This document shows, piece by piece, positions 46,680 through 59,282 of a DNA stretch of 64,000 bases (position 1 is the first letter of the stretch; every line of letters starts with the position of its first letter). The notes under the pieces are model-generated. The model saw only the letters and a program-made list of their open reading frames with translations, was not told the origin of the DNA and searched no databases. Made by a program: the position numbers and the translations under genes. Source of the stretch: Homalodisca vitripennis (lineage: Eukaryota > Arthropoda > Insecta > Hemiptera > Cicadellidae); assembly GCF_021130785.1 (NCBI RefSeq), contig NC_060213.1, positions 136,476,001 to 136,540,000 of the forward strand, written 5' to 3'.

Positions 46680-46865
46680 TGGAACATTTTCAATCGTTCT
46701 ATATTCCATGAAATCAGATGCACCACGTTTCGAAATCTTTAATCTGATGTCTTCCTCGTGTGGATAATTAACTTAGGTACAATCTAGGCTAGTAAACACC
46801 AAATCGTACAAGAGCGTTGTCACACGTGTACGTCAGTGATCACAAATATGGTCCATGATTAAAGA
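46680..46865 (+). repeat. Repeat family T, copy 5
   Basis: CACGTTTCGAAATCTTTAAT, CTGATGTCTTCCTCGTGTGG, GTACAATCTAGGCTAGTAAA and GTCAGTGATCACAAATATGG. Confidence 0.7.
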
Positions 46866-46939
46866 TTATTTATTCGTGATTTATTTATATTTTGAGCTCT
46901 GTTCAAGTAAATATGAAACATCAATGTGATTAACGAAAA

Positions 46940-47165
46940 TACTACTTACTTGCTTACTTACTGCCGGGGCGTAACAAATCTCAGTCGATTCTTTGCCTCG
47001 TCTATGAGCCTCTTCCACGCCACCCTGTCTTCCGCCAGATCCACAGACCCTCCACACCGGGGTCACATCTTCGACCACTTGATCGCACCATCTTATCTTT
47101 GGCCTACCCAAAGGGCGCCTTCCTGTCGGTACCGCCTGGACAGGAAATATTCTAAGACAACGTAA
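46940..47165 (-). pseudogene. LINE RT C-terminal fragment
   Basis: On the minus strand AVPTGRRPLGRPKIRWCDQV and the following VEDV match the basic G-R-P-x-x-R-W segment close to the end of many insect endonuclease-reverse transcriptases. After one frameshift AEDRVAWKRLIDEAKNRLRF can be read, then TPRQ and the end. Short, isolated fragment of an RTE/Jockey-style element. Confidence 0.7.
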
Positions 47166-48182
47166 TATATACACACTAAAAATTAATATAGCCTTGCAAT
47201 GGAACAAATTTTAAAAGTGGGGTTTACTCATTTTATATGTCAACTCCATGTATAAACGAGCACTATTTCTGAAACGTGCACTTAATAAAAACAAAACACT
47301 AATGGTCTGAGAAAATCATTATAGTTCCAATATTTTAACCATTTTCATACCCTTCCAATTCTAAAAACCAGGATGTGTGCTTATGCAATGCAAATTGACT
47401 CTCGGCTGTAGGATCAAATACAGTTTTAAATATTTGAGAACGAATGGTTTTGAGGTTATGTTGTATCGAAATCGGTCTTCCTGAGTTTCCGTCTTGCTTA
47501 ACGTGGAGTCTGTAAAGATATCCTTGCCCTAACTTTGGATGGACAGGAATTATACAGTCAAGTCCGGAGACAACATGGTTCTGAACCCACGTAACATAGG
47601 ATGGCTCTTGGATACATATTGGGGTAAAGTTAATTTATTGTACGAATTACTAAATTTGTTTCCTTAGTTACACAAAATACCAACAAATTTTCACTGATCC
47701 CTATTGAATACGGTCCTGGAATTAAAATTATTCGTCAAACTCGGGAAACATATCTGCAGCAGGAATAGCAGGAATAGCCAAATGGGCGCGTTTCAGTAGT
47801 TAAGTGCTGCGGGAACTTAGCTGTCACTAAGTGGCTTGGGCTAAGTGCTTTGCCACTAACAGTTTCTAAGTAATGTATAATGTGAATTTTCACCGTGAAG
47901 ATTCCTCAACTTTTCTCTACCGTGTTTGTAAAATACAAATGTCCTACATTTCTTTTAATATTACACACCTATAAAAAATACTTCATAGTTTAAAACAATG
48001 GAATAAAATAAAAATTTATGTCAAACATTTATTTTAAAATTGTCATGAGAGTAGTCAAACCCCAATGTAAAGTCAAGTGAAATAAGTTAAGTTCGTCCAA
48101 AGATTAGTTACAATTAATTTTTACTCTCTTGGTGAAGTATGAGTAACAAGAAATTTAATTATAATTTCTATGTTTTCCTGTG
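47166..48182. other. Unassigned
   Basis: No supported feature. Confidence 0.4.
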
Positions 48183-48605
48183 TAAAGTTCTGTGATTACA
48201 AAAAATATTTTGTGTAACAACCTTTAAAATACTGTCAACAGGTAAAGTTACTTAGATTTTAAGTATTTCAAAAGTAATAAGATAAGATGAGTGATATTGT
48301 ATGGATTCTTCATCCAATCACACAATTTCGCATCATCCTTATCCCAGAATCTCACTAGATCCAGAAGTTCTCCAACATCGGCCACTATAACTAGGACGGA
48401 ATGGTGTCTTCCAGCCTTCCTGAACTAGAATTTCCATGTTTTTGTGCAAGAGCAAAGTTCTGTGATTATGACAAATATTTTGTGTAAAAACCTTTCAAAT
48501 TCTATCAATACGCAAAGTTACTATCAATCCCATCTCTGAATCCCACCAGATCCGGAAGTTCTCTAACAGCGGCATCATAACTTTGATGGCATGGTGTTTC
48601 CAAGA
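48183..48605 (+). repeat. Two diverged direct copies, about 270 bp apart
   Basis: AAAGTTCTGTGATTACAAAA with ATATTTTGTGTAACAACC at 48184 recurs as AAAGTTCTGTGATTATGACA with ATATTTTGTGTAAAAACC at 48453. AATCTCACTAGATCCAGAAG at 48350 recurs as AATCCCACCAGATCCGGAAG at 48539, each followed by TTCTC and a GGTGTTTCCA-type end. Confidence 0.7.
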
Positions 48606-49334
48606 TTCTTTGACGCTAGTCATGGCTTTTGGGGAGGATTTCATCTCTGCTACCGAATTTTTCTCGGTATGACATGTCCGAAATATCTCAACAACTTCCT
48701 TGGATACCTTGCTGCCGATTCTTTACACTGCTCCAAGCAAGAAGTAGTGTTCATAACCTTCAGCACGAATTTCAGCTAAATTCCTTTTGCCTGGATAATC
48801 AAAATGTTCTTAGATAATTCTAAAGTCAAATAGTTATACATAACAATAGTCTCAGGATTTTGAGATAATTAACAGAGAGCGTTATTAGTCACTCTCCTAA
48901 GCATTTCTGTGTTCAGTTTTTTCAATGAACACAAGAAGCTGAGAAACCCCTCGTTCCACTTGGCCCTAACAGCACCATTGCTTGCTTCCATAGGTACAGA
49001 ACATTCAGGATGAATAACGTTAGGGGTAGGGGACACCCAGGTTGAGATTACACGAGGTATCTCAGTCATGCAACAGTAGAAGAAGGGGAGGCCAGATCTC
49101 TTTCAGCCTCTCCTGGCGGCACACATTTATGTCCAGGCAAGCAACAACCTGTAAACACTAAGGGAAATCCACAAGTCACCCTCTGCAGCAAACCTATCGA
49201 TGCACCCTTCCATTGGAATATCTCGACATTTGCAATGAAAGTACTAAAGTATGGTATGATCCATATGGTTTGCCCAGTGACAGACGTTATTTACTTTTCC
49301 CAGTGAATGTACAGCTGAAAGAAATTAACCCTCC
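48606..49334. other. Unassigned
   Basis: Overlapping ORFs on both strands at 48591-49069 have no recognisable domain. Confidence 0.4.
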
Positions 49335-50038
49335 TGGGGAATGAGGTATTGTGAGTTATATTTATTGGGAATCCTTATAGTGGCAACAATTTGTACATCA
49401 AGATTTAGTTGGACGTTTAAGGAACTATGCCGAATATCGCAAATGCTAGAACATATTTTTTGTAGTCTCCAGTCCAGAAGTAATTTGTTATATTGCCAAC
49501 TCATTTGTTTAAACTTGTTAGAAATTAAGGTAAGGATCCGTCTTCTCTACAGCAAATTCGTTTTCATGCTTCCAGAGTTAAAACTAGAATCCACCATCTG
49601 TTTGCTGTACGAGTACATTTTTCTAGAACTAATATATTAGCCAACTCTCCTATTTCCTCAATTGTGAGGCTGAATAATTCATTGGCTCAACATTTAGATA
49701 TTTTTAACAATAGTTTAAGTGAGTTAAGAAGGGTATGTTTAACTGTATTGATTTATCAATATTTATAAACATAATTCTTTGAGCCATAGTTTTGCATAAG
49801 TTATATACCGTAGTTTTTCATTCTATTTAATAAGTGATTGTATTGTTGTTTATTGCTAGTTGGTTTTTTTTATTAATTTCTATGTATACTATTTGTATAT
49901 GTTGATTTGAGTTTAATAGTTTTTGTTATGAATACTTTTTACTTGATTGCAAGTGGTAGTTTTTGTTTAGTTTTTAGTACTGCTCTATTGTAATTAGTTT
50001 TTTTTACCTGTAACAGTGCATGTAAATAAATAAATGAA
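49335..50038 (+). mobile_element. LINE 3' fragment
   Basis: In one frame at about 49556-49730 SRVKTRIHHLFAVRVHFSRT and LNNSLAQHLDIFNNSLSEL can be read, in the style of LINE ORF2 C-termini. A UTR follows, ending CATGTAAATAAATAAATGAA. Stops upstream prevent recognition of the catalytic part. Confidence 0.55.
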
Positions 50039-50818
50039 AAGAAATAGTCAGCATGGGTTGCATATATCAAACGTACGCATACACATACACGCGCACACAA
50101 GGGCGATTGCAGCGTAAACTGAATCTAATTAAAGTTTTATTACATGTATATTACTTTTGTTGCGATGTTTTTAATTAATTACTCATAAAACAATTGGTAT
50201 GCATATTAGGAGGTGGAAAGTAAGTAAAAAATAATTACAATTAAGGGTTTAATGTAGCTTGTAATAGGGTGTTATTTCCAAGGGAATAACATGTTTCTCT
50301 AATATTGAAGTACATACATTGAAGGACATATATATGAGGGCAAGCGAGTTAATTGGAAGATCGTGTTACGTATATAAACATTAGGTTTCAGACTTCTATT
50401 ACACGTCGTATTTCTTTTGGTACAAGGTTTTGTTCTGCAACAATAGCCTTTGTTCGAGAACCATCCCCTTTATCAAAGAAATTTTACCGCTGTGATAAAC
50501 CTCAGAGAAGAACGTCTTAACTACAAAACAGTAACATCAATCATAAATACAAAACATGTCTTTCCTTCCAAGAGCACAATTTGTGAAAGGTTGTAATTCG
50601 TTCAGACAAAAAAGATCCATATATGTAAACCTTAATGCATTTTTCTATGCTGACCCTATCAAAAGTCTATTAGTCCACCTTAATAATTTTATTAACTGTT
50701 TTTATGCTTTTAAACTTTAAACAAGGTATTAAAACTGTGCAGAACTTTAGAGATCTAAAAGTTCCTAGAAATGTTTGGGTACAGTTAGGCATTCCTAACT
50801 CGCAAATAATAGTTGCGA
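50039..50818. other. Unassigned
   Basis: AT-rich, with a CATACACATACACGCGCACAC simple stretch near 50079. Confidence 0.4.
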
Positions 50819-51049
50819 GGAGTGCCGATGGCCGAGTAGTCTAAGACGTTGGACTTTTGAGTCTGAGTTAGAGATAGCGCAGGTTCAGATCCTGTCTGTG
50901 ACCGTTGCACTTTTTATCAGTACCATCGACCTTGTATTGTGTCGACTCTCCCCCTTAGTCTGTTTGATAAGATCCTCGCACAGGCCAGTGGCCCATGAGG
51001 ATGGGCAGAATAAAGCATAAAAGGAGACCGGCTTATCTTCTGAAAAAAA
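50819..51049 (+). mobile_element. tRNA-derived SINE, copy F (full length)
   Basis: GTGCCGATGGCCGAGTAGTC (A box with the GAGT-AGTC of a leucine/serine-type D-loop), TTGAGTCTGAGTTAGAGATA, GCGCAGGTTCAGATCC (B box), body with TGATAAGATCCTCGCACAGG and ATGAGGATGGGCAGAATAAA, end GAAAAAAAT. The head is the most tRNA-like of the six copies. Confidence 0.88.
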
Positions 51050-52104
51050 TATTCAACAGACATTTATGCCCCTCCATGGAGATTTCATCATTAAATGTTG
51101 TAACATACCACGTTTAATCTATGAAAGTTCATTGATAGATATATGGAAGTTCATTCATGATTCTAAAAGTATTGTTTCATGTTTCAGGTATCTACAAAAT
51201 TGAGTTTGCGTGATACAGAAGAACGATATCAGGTAGAATTACTTGAGAGTTGAAAGGTATAGCTTTTAGAACAGTATCAGTAAACTAATCTTTTACATTC
51301 TGTTATCAATTGAAAAAATAATTGTGCATGACCTTTAGTTACTTTGGCACAGAGTATAAAATTTAACGGATATGGTTTTAGTAATAGTAAAAAAGGGCCT
51401 TAGGTCCAAATAAATTTCAGGGGGCTGAATTGTTGGTATGTTGTTAGGACATAGTAGGGTAGTGTTAAACCAAGTTTTCAGTTTCGAAATCCTTTCGCTT
51501 AACTTATGGAAGCCAAAAAAACCTCAAAATTTTCAAACTATTCCGGTTTTTGCCTTGTAACTCGTGAAGGGTGAGTGTTTTACGAATAACTATTCATACT
51601 TTGTTTAAGTAGGTAAAATATAAAAAATGCATGCCCAACTGCAGCTCAAGCCTAATAGTTCCCAAGGTATTGGACTAAAAAAATTAATTTTTTCCCCAAA
51701 AAGATAAAATGTCTATTTTAATCATCTTCCGGATAGAATATTGACTCTAATAATCATCCCATAGGTAAAATCAAAGAAGAATCTAATTTCAGAAAGAAGT
51801 CCGTAAGTGAAATAGGTCGGTAGTTACCTGTAAGTTAACCCACATTCCTGCAATGTTTTTGGACTTTCACATATCTTGCGACTGGCCTAAAAGGGATTTT
51901 CTACGAGTACAGATTCTTGGTCTTACTTGTTGCTTATATGTACTATCCAACAGTGATGTAAAGAAATGTAGGATTGCCAACGTGCAGCAAATTAAAGTCC
52001 AAGGAGCATGCTTGCGTTCGAAGAGAGGATCAGTGTTCGAGAATATTCAATCGAAAGAGGAAAATTTACTGAAGATGCACAACTGCGAATGGTGATAAAC
52101 TGGT
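51050..52104. other. Unassigned
   Basis: The 80-codon ORF at 51853-52095 runs into repeat R and is not supported as a gene. Confidence 0.4.
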
Positions 52105-52738
52105 TAGGTTTACGCCACACTACGTGACGCGTAACAGGCTTCGCCGAGGCTGCTTGCAAAATTAAAAATCTGTAGCTCATTTCATTCTTAAGATGTCCAG
52201 CGCACAGACAGACAGACAGAGAATCATCCAGACAAGAAAATTTTATATCCCTTAACAGACAAAAGAAAATTTGGGTCAGCCTTCAATGACGCTCACCCAA
52301 ATTCCACGGTTGAACTTGCGCAATCATAGAATTAATTCTTGTTGAAGTTCGACAAATGAAACTTTTCTCGACATTCTTGCCAGGCGAATATTCCATAATT
52401 TTGTTCATTCAGATAGGGTTCATAGCAGTGTTTATAACAAAAGTTCTGGTTAACTGGGGAGAGTACTACAACGTAAGAGTGCTCTGAAACCGAATCTTGT
52501 CACCGACTTTGATAATTGACTTACCACTGTACTATTATTCTTTCTTTACTCGGAATCAAAATGTCACATGTTAAAGCCCCGTATGCTTGTACTCAGTTCT
52601 ACTGCAATTTTCACGTTGCATCATGGTGATCCGTAAGATAAGCGTGAAAATATTTGCTAACGCTCAGCCAAATCCCATGGAGTGGCATGCAGTACTATCG
52701 AACACAGTAATGTTAATACATAAATGAAGCTTCAAGTT
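52105..52738 (+). repeat. Dispersed repeat family R, copy 3
   Basis: ACTACGTGACGCGTAACAGG, CAGACAGACAGACAGAGAAT, CTTAACAGACAAAAGAAAAT, GGGGAGAGTACTACAACG and ACATAAATGAAGCTTCAAG; the right end is cut by a Helitron. Confidence 0.65.
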
Positions 52739-52739
52739 T

Positions 52740-53663
52740 ATCTATATATATAAAAATGAATGTTTGTATGTTTGTCCTTTATGGAATCGTGAACTATTGG
52801 ACCGATCATGATGAAAATTTGTACGTATATGTATTTTTCCACGGAGAAGGTTTATAAGCTATGCCCATCCCTTTCCCGATTCAGGATTCCGCCCCACTGG
52901 TTACAGAAATACCCATAAGAAATGCATTGCAGCAAACATATGTTAACGTCTTTTCAAATTTTTAATCAGCTGTTCTTTGTAAACATATATTACACTTATA
53001 GTTTTAAAGCATAGAGTAAGCTTAAGAGAAACGACAAATTTTGTTTAAACTGTTTTTGCAATCACTGTTAAACATAGACTTTACTATCCAGATAATACAA
53101 TTCAAATTTGACGTAAAAATTCACCTTTAACTGCAATATTTATTTAATATAAACCATGCTCATGCTTGATCAGAAGAGTAATGCAGATATCATAATTACT
53201 ATCTTACGTTGGCTACAAATATAAAGAATGTCATAAAATCAACCTTAGTTGTTTTTTTTGACAGAAGTATGGTTCTCAAAACTCCGTGTGTACATATTCT
53301 CTCGATCGAGACAACAAAGCAAGCTCAATCGTGGCATCGGAGATATAACTAATTTAATCTAAAATTTATTATAGTAAAAAAAAAAAATTTACTAAGTAAT
53401 ATAAGGACTTCGGTTCTTAAGATTTGCGTGCGAAGCCGTGGGTAACAGCTAGATAGAGGCAGGAATATGGTACATACCTTCATAATACGCCCAAGAGGCT
53501 CACGATGGAACGACTATCAATTATCTCAGCAATGTTTAGAATGTGATAGAAAAAGAATAAGTGAATATAGTGTACTGTTTTCAACGGGAAATTGCGTGCG
53601 AAGCCGCGGGCAACTTTTGCAAAAAATTATTGAAATGCGCAGCAAAGCGCGCCGGGCCCGCTA

Positions 53664-53664
<1 letters not shown>
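52740..53664 (+). mobile_element. Non-autonomous Helitron, composite
   Basis: Starts TCTATATATATAAAAATGAA directly after an A and ends GGGCCCGCTAG before a T, with a GC-rich palindrome (CGGGCCCG) just inside. These are Helitron hallmarks: 5' TC, 3' CTAG, A/T insertion, no TSD and no TIR. A second, internal end-like sequence (GTGCGAAGCCGTGGGTAACAGCTAG) in two parts at about 53427-53451 indicates either two elements end to end or an old internal terminus. No Rep-helicase coding seen. The ORF at 53467-53664 is probably not functional. Confidence 0.75.

Positions 53665-53712
<48 letters not shown>
53665..53712. repeat. (TA)n microsatellite
   Basis: About 48 bp of TA between two Helitron pieces, likely expanded from the TATATATA near Helitron 5' ends. 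Confidence 0.95.
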
Positions 53713-53716
<4 letters not shown>

Positions 53717-54193
53717 AATGTTTATCAGTATGTCCTTTGTGGAATCGTAAACTATTTTACAGATCATTATGAAAATTTGTATGTATATACATTTTTCCGC
53801 GCCGAAGGTTTATATGCTATACCCATTGATGTAACTCACCACCAGGCGGCGTTGCCGAATTTTTTTGAAAGATACAATTTTTCAATGCTCCTGCACACTA
53901 TAAACTGAAATTACGAGACAATTACGTATATTAAATAGCCAAACACTATTTGAAGGCGCTAAGTTTTGATGTATATTTGTCTTTAAGATAAATTTCTGGT
54001 TGAACTTAAAACTTGGGTGTTTGACCACTTTATAATAAAGTGCATGTACGTGTACAATGGTTATAAACGTACACAAAATTCTTGATTGTGGCAACAAGAC
54101 AAACTGTACATCGTCGTTGGGAATATAATTCACTTGAACCAGAAGCGGGCAAAGCTTACGAAAAGCGTGCGAAGCCGTGGGAAACATCTAGTA
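53713..54193 (+). mobile_element. Second Helitron remnant
   Basis: ATGTTTATCAGTATGTCC then TTTGTGGAATCGTAAACTA resembles the interior start of the first Helitron; it ends GCGTGCGAAGCCGTGGGAAA then CATCTAG before T. The 5' terminus is swallowed by the TA repeat. Confidence 0.65.
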
Positions 54194-54974
54194 ATATATA
54201 AAATTTCTTGTCAAAGGTTGATTTAATTTTTGAGTAATGGTACAGACAGACAAAAATAAAATGTACTCAACCATTCAACTTATACGCTCAACTAATTATG
54301 GTGGGAAATACGTTTTCAACTTTTGAATTTAAAGAGTTATTAAATTTTGTATTTGGTAGGAAAGAAACTACTCTGCTGCCTCAAAGAAATTACTGCTTTC
54401 GCTGCTATCTTGCGACATCGTTTCCTGTAGGCTCTACAAAGTGATACTTTCTGGCCGTAAGACACAAAGAACCATTTACTTGAAGATGAAAACGCACTGA
54501 CCCACTTCTTTCTCTTTAGTGTCATTGTTGCTCCACATTAAAACGAAGATTAATCTCGGCCGACTCACGCTTCTCGGGGTTCAAGGGTCCTCAACACCTC
54601 GGCTCACCCTCTCTCGCCGTCGTATCGTAGGGTCTCAGGGGTGAAGTCGTACTCCAACAGGAAACAAAGCCGTGTTGCTCACATCACTTGAGCACTGCAC
54701 TTTTACTTGTTTGTCACAAGTCATGGCATGTTTTAAAATGGATGAATATGTGTTAATTTACTTTGTAATCTTGTTATTTGGAAGCAGACATTAGTACAAG
54801 ACCGAGATTTGGTTGGACCCTGCGATCAATAAATTTGTAAGTGGCAGTATTAAAAGGGTTTTTAGAATTTTTAACCAGTTAACTATAATGTGAGGTTCTT
54901 AATAACAATGTAGGAGTACGCCAGATCACAACACTGGCTTTGCTAATGTAATACGCAAAATTCAACCCCATAGC
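54194..54974. other. Unassigned
   Basis: A GC-richer patch at 54545-54670; the minus-strand ORF at 54340-54525 shows no domain. Confidence 0.4.
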
Positions 54975-57900
54975 CAGGGCCCGATTAACCAGTAGGCTAA
55001 GTAGGCTGCAGCCTAGGGCGCGAGACCGGTGACGATTTTAGGGGGGCGCTTCGGAGTTCAAGATGAAGTGCTTTTTATATGTAGTAAATAAAATGGTATG
55101 GTCTAAAACTTCACTATACATTTTTGTACATTATTTACACATCCACCTAGACCTTAGATTTACTCCATTTACTTAAAAATAACTATTAAGTAGAAAAAGA
55201 AATTAATTAATAGCGATTAGTGACAACGCATAGTAATTATCGTAACGGTAGGGAAACTAAAAGGGAAATTTTGCTTCGCGCGAGGGGCGCCGCCGGCCGC
55301 CGCCCTTCGCCGTTTGCAACACTGACGCTCTCTGACAGATAGAGACAGAGTGTAGCTGCAGCTGCAGTCAGTCGTCTCCTCGTCTGCACTGTTTGTTTTA
55401 GGCCTATGGCCTATGAATTATTTGGACTTTCGTTGTGATTAATTGGTGTCATTGCTCGTTATTATAAACACTTGACATTTATTCGTAAGTCGAGTAGAGT
55501 GTTTGATACTGAAATATTAGAAGAAGCAGTGGTTTGCTTGTTTTACATATGTAGGCTACATTATGAGTAAAAAACCCAAGTGGTTCCGAATACCGTAAAC
55601 GGGCCCGGGAGCGTAACGAACGGGAAAGTGCTCTTCTAAATAAAATTCATAGACTAGATGATTTTTTCAATAAACCCGAAACTCCCAGTTGTTCTGCTGA
55701 GACATTGCCGGTCGTCACGGGAACTGAACGAAACGTTGTGAGTGAGGACAGCGGTGTTATAGTGAAAGTGGAAGTGATTCAGCAGCCTGCCAGTGCCACT
55801 GCTACCGATGTCTCAGACACCACAACGGAAATTGCACCTGTACACGTCCCTTCACCACCATCAACCGAGCAAATAGCAGATTTGGGACATCAGTTGCAAG
55901 ATTGTGTACCAGCAAATAAAGAGGTAACCGATTCAAAAAATCTTGATGATCCCGCTTTATGGCTGGTAAATGAGGCATTGCGTGAATACTTTGCAGTGCA
56001 CAGCATCAATCAAAATGACAGTGGGGATTTTTCCCAATCAAAGCGGCAGTATTCTGACCAAAACCGTTATTTGAACAAAGCTTGTTTTTTCAAAAAACTT
56101 GTAAATGGAGAGATTGTAAAAAGAACTCATTTAGTTTATTCCAAATCAACTGGCTATGTATACTGTGCTCCTTGTAAGCTCTATGGGGGGACGACTGCCT
56201 TAGCTACATGCGGCTTTAATGATTGGAAAAATTCACACAAAATTCAAGAACATGATAATAGTCTAGAGCACAGAGAATGTGTGAACAAATATTTGACCCG
56301 GATGAATGCACCTCAGAGAATTGATCCAAAACTACTTGAGCAACATCAAGTAGAAGTGAAGTATTGGAGAGATGTATTGTCAAGAGTTGTTGAAGTAGTT
56401 AAGTATTTAACTTCTCGAGGGCTTCCGTTTTATGGTGAAAATGAAATTTTGGGGTCAACCAGTAATGGTAATTTCCTTGGCTGTATCGAGCTTTTGTGCA
56501 AGTTTGATCCTTTCATGGCTGACCATGTTGCTCGTTTCGGAAATAAAGGTAAAGGAGTGCCCTCATACTTATCTTCCACGATCGTTAACGAGTTTATTAC
56601 TCTGTTAGCTGACAATGTTAAATCCAAAATCGCGTCAGATATCAAGAATTCTAAGTATTTTTCGATTATTGTCGACTCTACTCCAGATGTTTCCAATGTG
56701 GATCAATTGACTTTTGTCATTCGTTTTGTAGCACCTGACGGGTCACCTAATGAGCGGTTCATAACGTTCATCCCAAATTGTGGCCATAAAGGGGAAGATA
56801 TGGAGAAGGCTGTGATAAATACTCTTGAAAGTTTGAACTTAAATATCAGTGACTGTAGAGGTCAGAGTTACGACAATGCAAGTAACATGTCTGGGTGTTA
56901 CAAGGGGCTTCAAAATCGAATCAAAGAGCAAAATCCTCTTGCTCACTACGTTCCTTGCGCAGCTCATTCGTTACAGCTAGTAGGTTCGACCGCTGCAGAA
57001 AGTAGTAGTAGTTCTGCTGAATATTTTGCCCTGGCACAGCAAATGTACAACTTTTTCCATTCATCTACACACAGATGGGAAATTCTCTTGTCGCAATATG
57101 ACAAAGAATGTTTGACAGTCAAGACCCTTTCGAAAACTCGCTGGAGTGCAAGAGCAGATGCCAGTAAAGCCATGCACAAGTCATATAAACAAATAATCGC
57201 AGCGTTACAAGACATCACTTCAAACGAAGAAAATAAAAAAGACGTACGACTTGAAGCCAAACAACTGATAGAGAAGCTCCAGTCTTTGGAAATGACCATG
57301 ATGATTTGTTTTTGGAATAAAGTACTCATGAAGTTTCATGACATCAGTGTACGACTTCAATCTGAAGATGGAGACTTAGATCAGACAGCACTTTCGTACG
57401 AGCTCCTAGAGTCTTTTCTAAGTTCATTAAGAAATGAGGAACAATTTTCTAACTTTGAAAGTGAGGCAAAGCTTATGTGCAATTCTCAAGAGTACAAACA
57501 AGACAATACAAGGAAAAAGAAACCAAAAATCCCTTTTGGAGAAAGCAAAGAGGGGCACACTGAGTTTGATGGGCGGAAATCATTCCTGATAAATTGTTAC
57601 TACAAAGCAATTGATACACTCCTAGGGCAACTAACAAGGAGAAAATCAATTTATGTCACACTACGAGACTCCTTCAACTTTTTATGGAATTTGAATAAAA
57701 TTGAGAGTTCAATCTTGAAGGAAAAGGCAACAAAGCTAATGAATGAATATTCAACAGACCTAGATGATTCATTTCCAGATGAGTGTTTGTATCTTCAAAA
57801 ATTTTTAAAAGATGATAATACATTCTATGAAGAGGAAAATGTACTGTCAGACAGAATGGAGGAAAAGAAGAAAGTCAAACCGACCGGGACTAAAGCCTAC

Positions 57901-59282
57901 AGGCTATTGAAACATGTAAAAACCCTAAAACTTGAATCTCTTTTTCCGAACGTGGAAGTGGCATTGCGGATCTTCTTGAGCATGGCGGTGTCTAATTGCA
58001 GCGGAGAAAGATCCTTTTCTGCTCTTACTCGAGTCAAGAATTATTTGAGGTCGACTCTACGGCAAGAAAAACTCCAGGCACTCGCTCTCTTATTTATAGA
58101 AAGTGACTATGTACAGCTCGTTCCGTTTGATGACTTGATCGATGCGTTTGCCTCATCAAAAGCACGGAAGAAAGACTTTGTTTAATCAGGGAATATATCG
58201 TCATGAGAAAATAAAAAGTTCTTTTGTTAACAGTAGGCCTAATAATTTTATAGTTCTAGCTCATTGTTTGTTATTGTGATTAAATGTTCAAGTCACCAAG
58301 TTGTATACCAAAGTCTAATGTCATTTCTATGTAACATAATGTACTTGAATAAACCAGAGAAAGTTGATGACCAATTTGACCATGTTCATTGATTTATTAT
58401 AAATCCTTTTCAGTGATTTACAGTTAAAACGCTAATTAAACAGGCTATACGTAGCTACTAAGCTTTCTTATTAAAATGGAAAACAATAAAATCTCCATTA
58501 TTATGGCAGCATTTATACTGAAGTAAGAGATAAAATTCACATAATTTTAACAGCCTTAAAATTACAGTATGCATTTTAATTTATTTTGAAAAAAATAAGC
58601 CTACAGATTTTTTGAAAGTAACATTACAAAGTGCTGAACTTTGAATTTTGTGACTATTTAATGATAGTAATCTACAAAAAATGTATAAGAATTAAAAACT
58701 CATGTAAGGTTTGGCTGTAGCTAGGACACATTTTTGTATGTCCTACAAAACCAGTGGTAAATAAGAACCCTTGATTCTCTTTAAAGAATGTTACCTACAA
58801 GTCTACAACAATAGACCATATTCCATTTTAAAGATACAAATAAATGCTCAGCAGTAAGCATCCTTTCCCTTTGCAAGTTTGCACTTTCTATAATTTTGCT
58901 GTTTTTGTTCGTTTGTTTGTGTGTTTTTAGGAAATGACAGCAAACAGCATAGTTCTTTTAACCGTTGAATTTGAACATATTACATAGCAGTTTATACATA
59001 CATGTATCATTAGACCTTTGAACAATAATTAAAGTTTATAGTTAGTTGCTGAATGTTGTTCTTTTCCTAAAGTTTAATACTCTAAATGGTCTCTCTCTGT
59101 AATGGTCTTTAAATTTAAGTAAGTTGAAATTTTATTACAAAAATATAATATGGCCGCTATACAGCAGAACACTTTTTATTATTGAAAATTGACAGAGGGA
59201 AGCCGGCCGGAAACCGTTGGGGGGGGGGGGGGCGCGAAGTACAAGATAGCCTACGGGCGCCAAAAACCTTAATCGGGCCCTG
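54975..59282 (+). mobile_element. Complete hAT DNA transposon
   Basis: 4308 bp. The ends CAGGGCCCGATTAA (left) and TTAATCGGGCCCTG (right) are perfect inverted repeats of at least 14 bp. The flanks 54967-54974 and 59283-59290 are both CCCATAGC, a perfect 8-bp TSD, the hAT standard. One long transposase frame lies in the middle, and G-rich and GC-rich subterminal sequence lies at both ends (14 G from 59219). Perfect TSD and TIR plus an uninterrupted long frame indicate a young insertion. Confidence 0.96.
55578..58185 (+). CDS. hAT transposase (TTF finger, DUF4371, hAT C-terminal)
   Basis: Cut-and-paste transposase. The frame is open from 55567 to the stop at 58183-58185; 826 codons lie after 55705, and about 42 more upstream look genuine (SGSEYRKRARERNERESALL). 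The N-terminal ATG at 55563 is in another frame, so the true start seems separated by one base in the A-run or CCAAG that follows. Domains (numbering from 55705): TTF-type zinc finger about 130-200 (CAPCKLYGG); DUF4371 about 220-440; hAT dimerisation about 735-810. Catalytic residues fit D324 (FSIIVDSTPD), D390 (GQSYDNASNM) and E768 (NCSGERSFSAL). No intron or internal stop visible. Without the shift it would be full length. Confidence 0.93.

Noticed and set aside
46926..47165. Plus-strand 79-codon ORF
   Set aside because: Antisense of the LINE RT C-terminal fragment, which has the recognisable GRRPLGRPK motif.
48591..48817. Overlapping 62-codon ORFs
   Set aside because: Two frames over a diverged duplication, no domain, no codon bias.
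53467..53664. 65-codon ORF ending in a Helitron terminus
   Set aside because: Runs to the last bases of the Helitron; no Rep or helicase motif.
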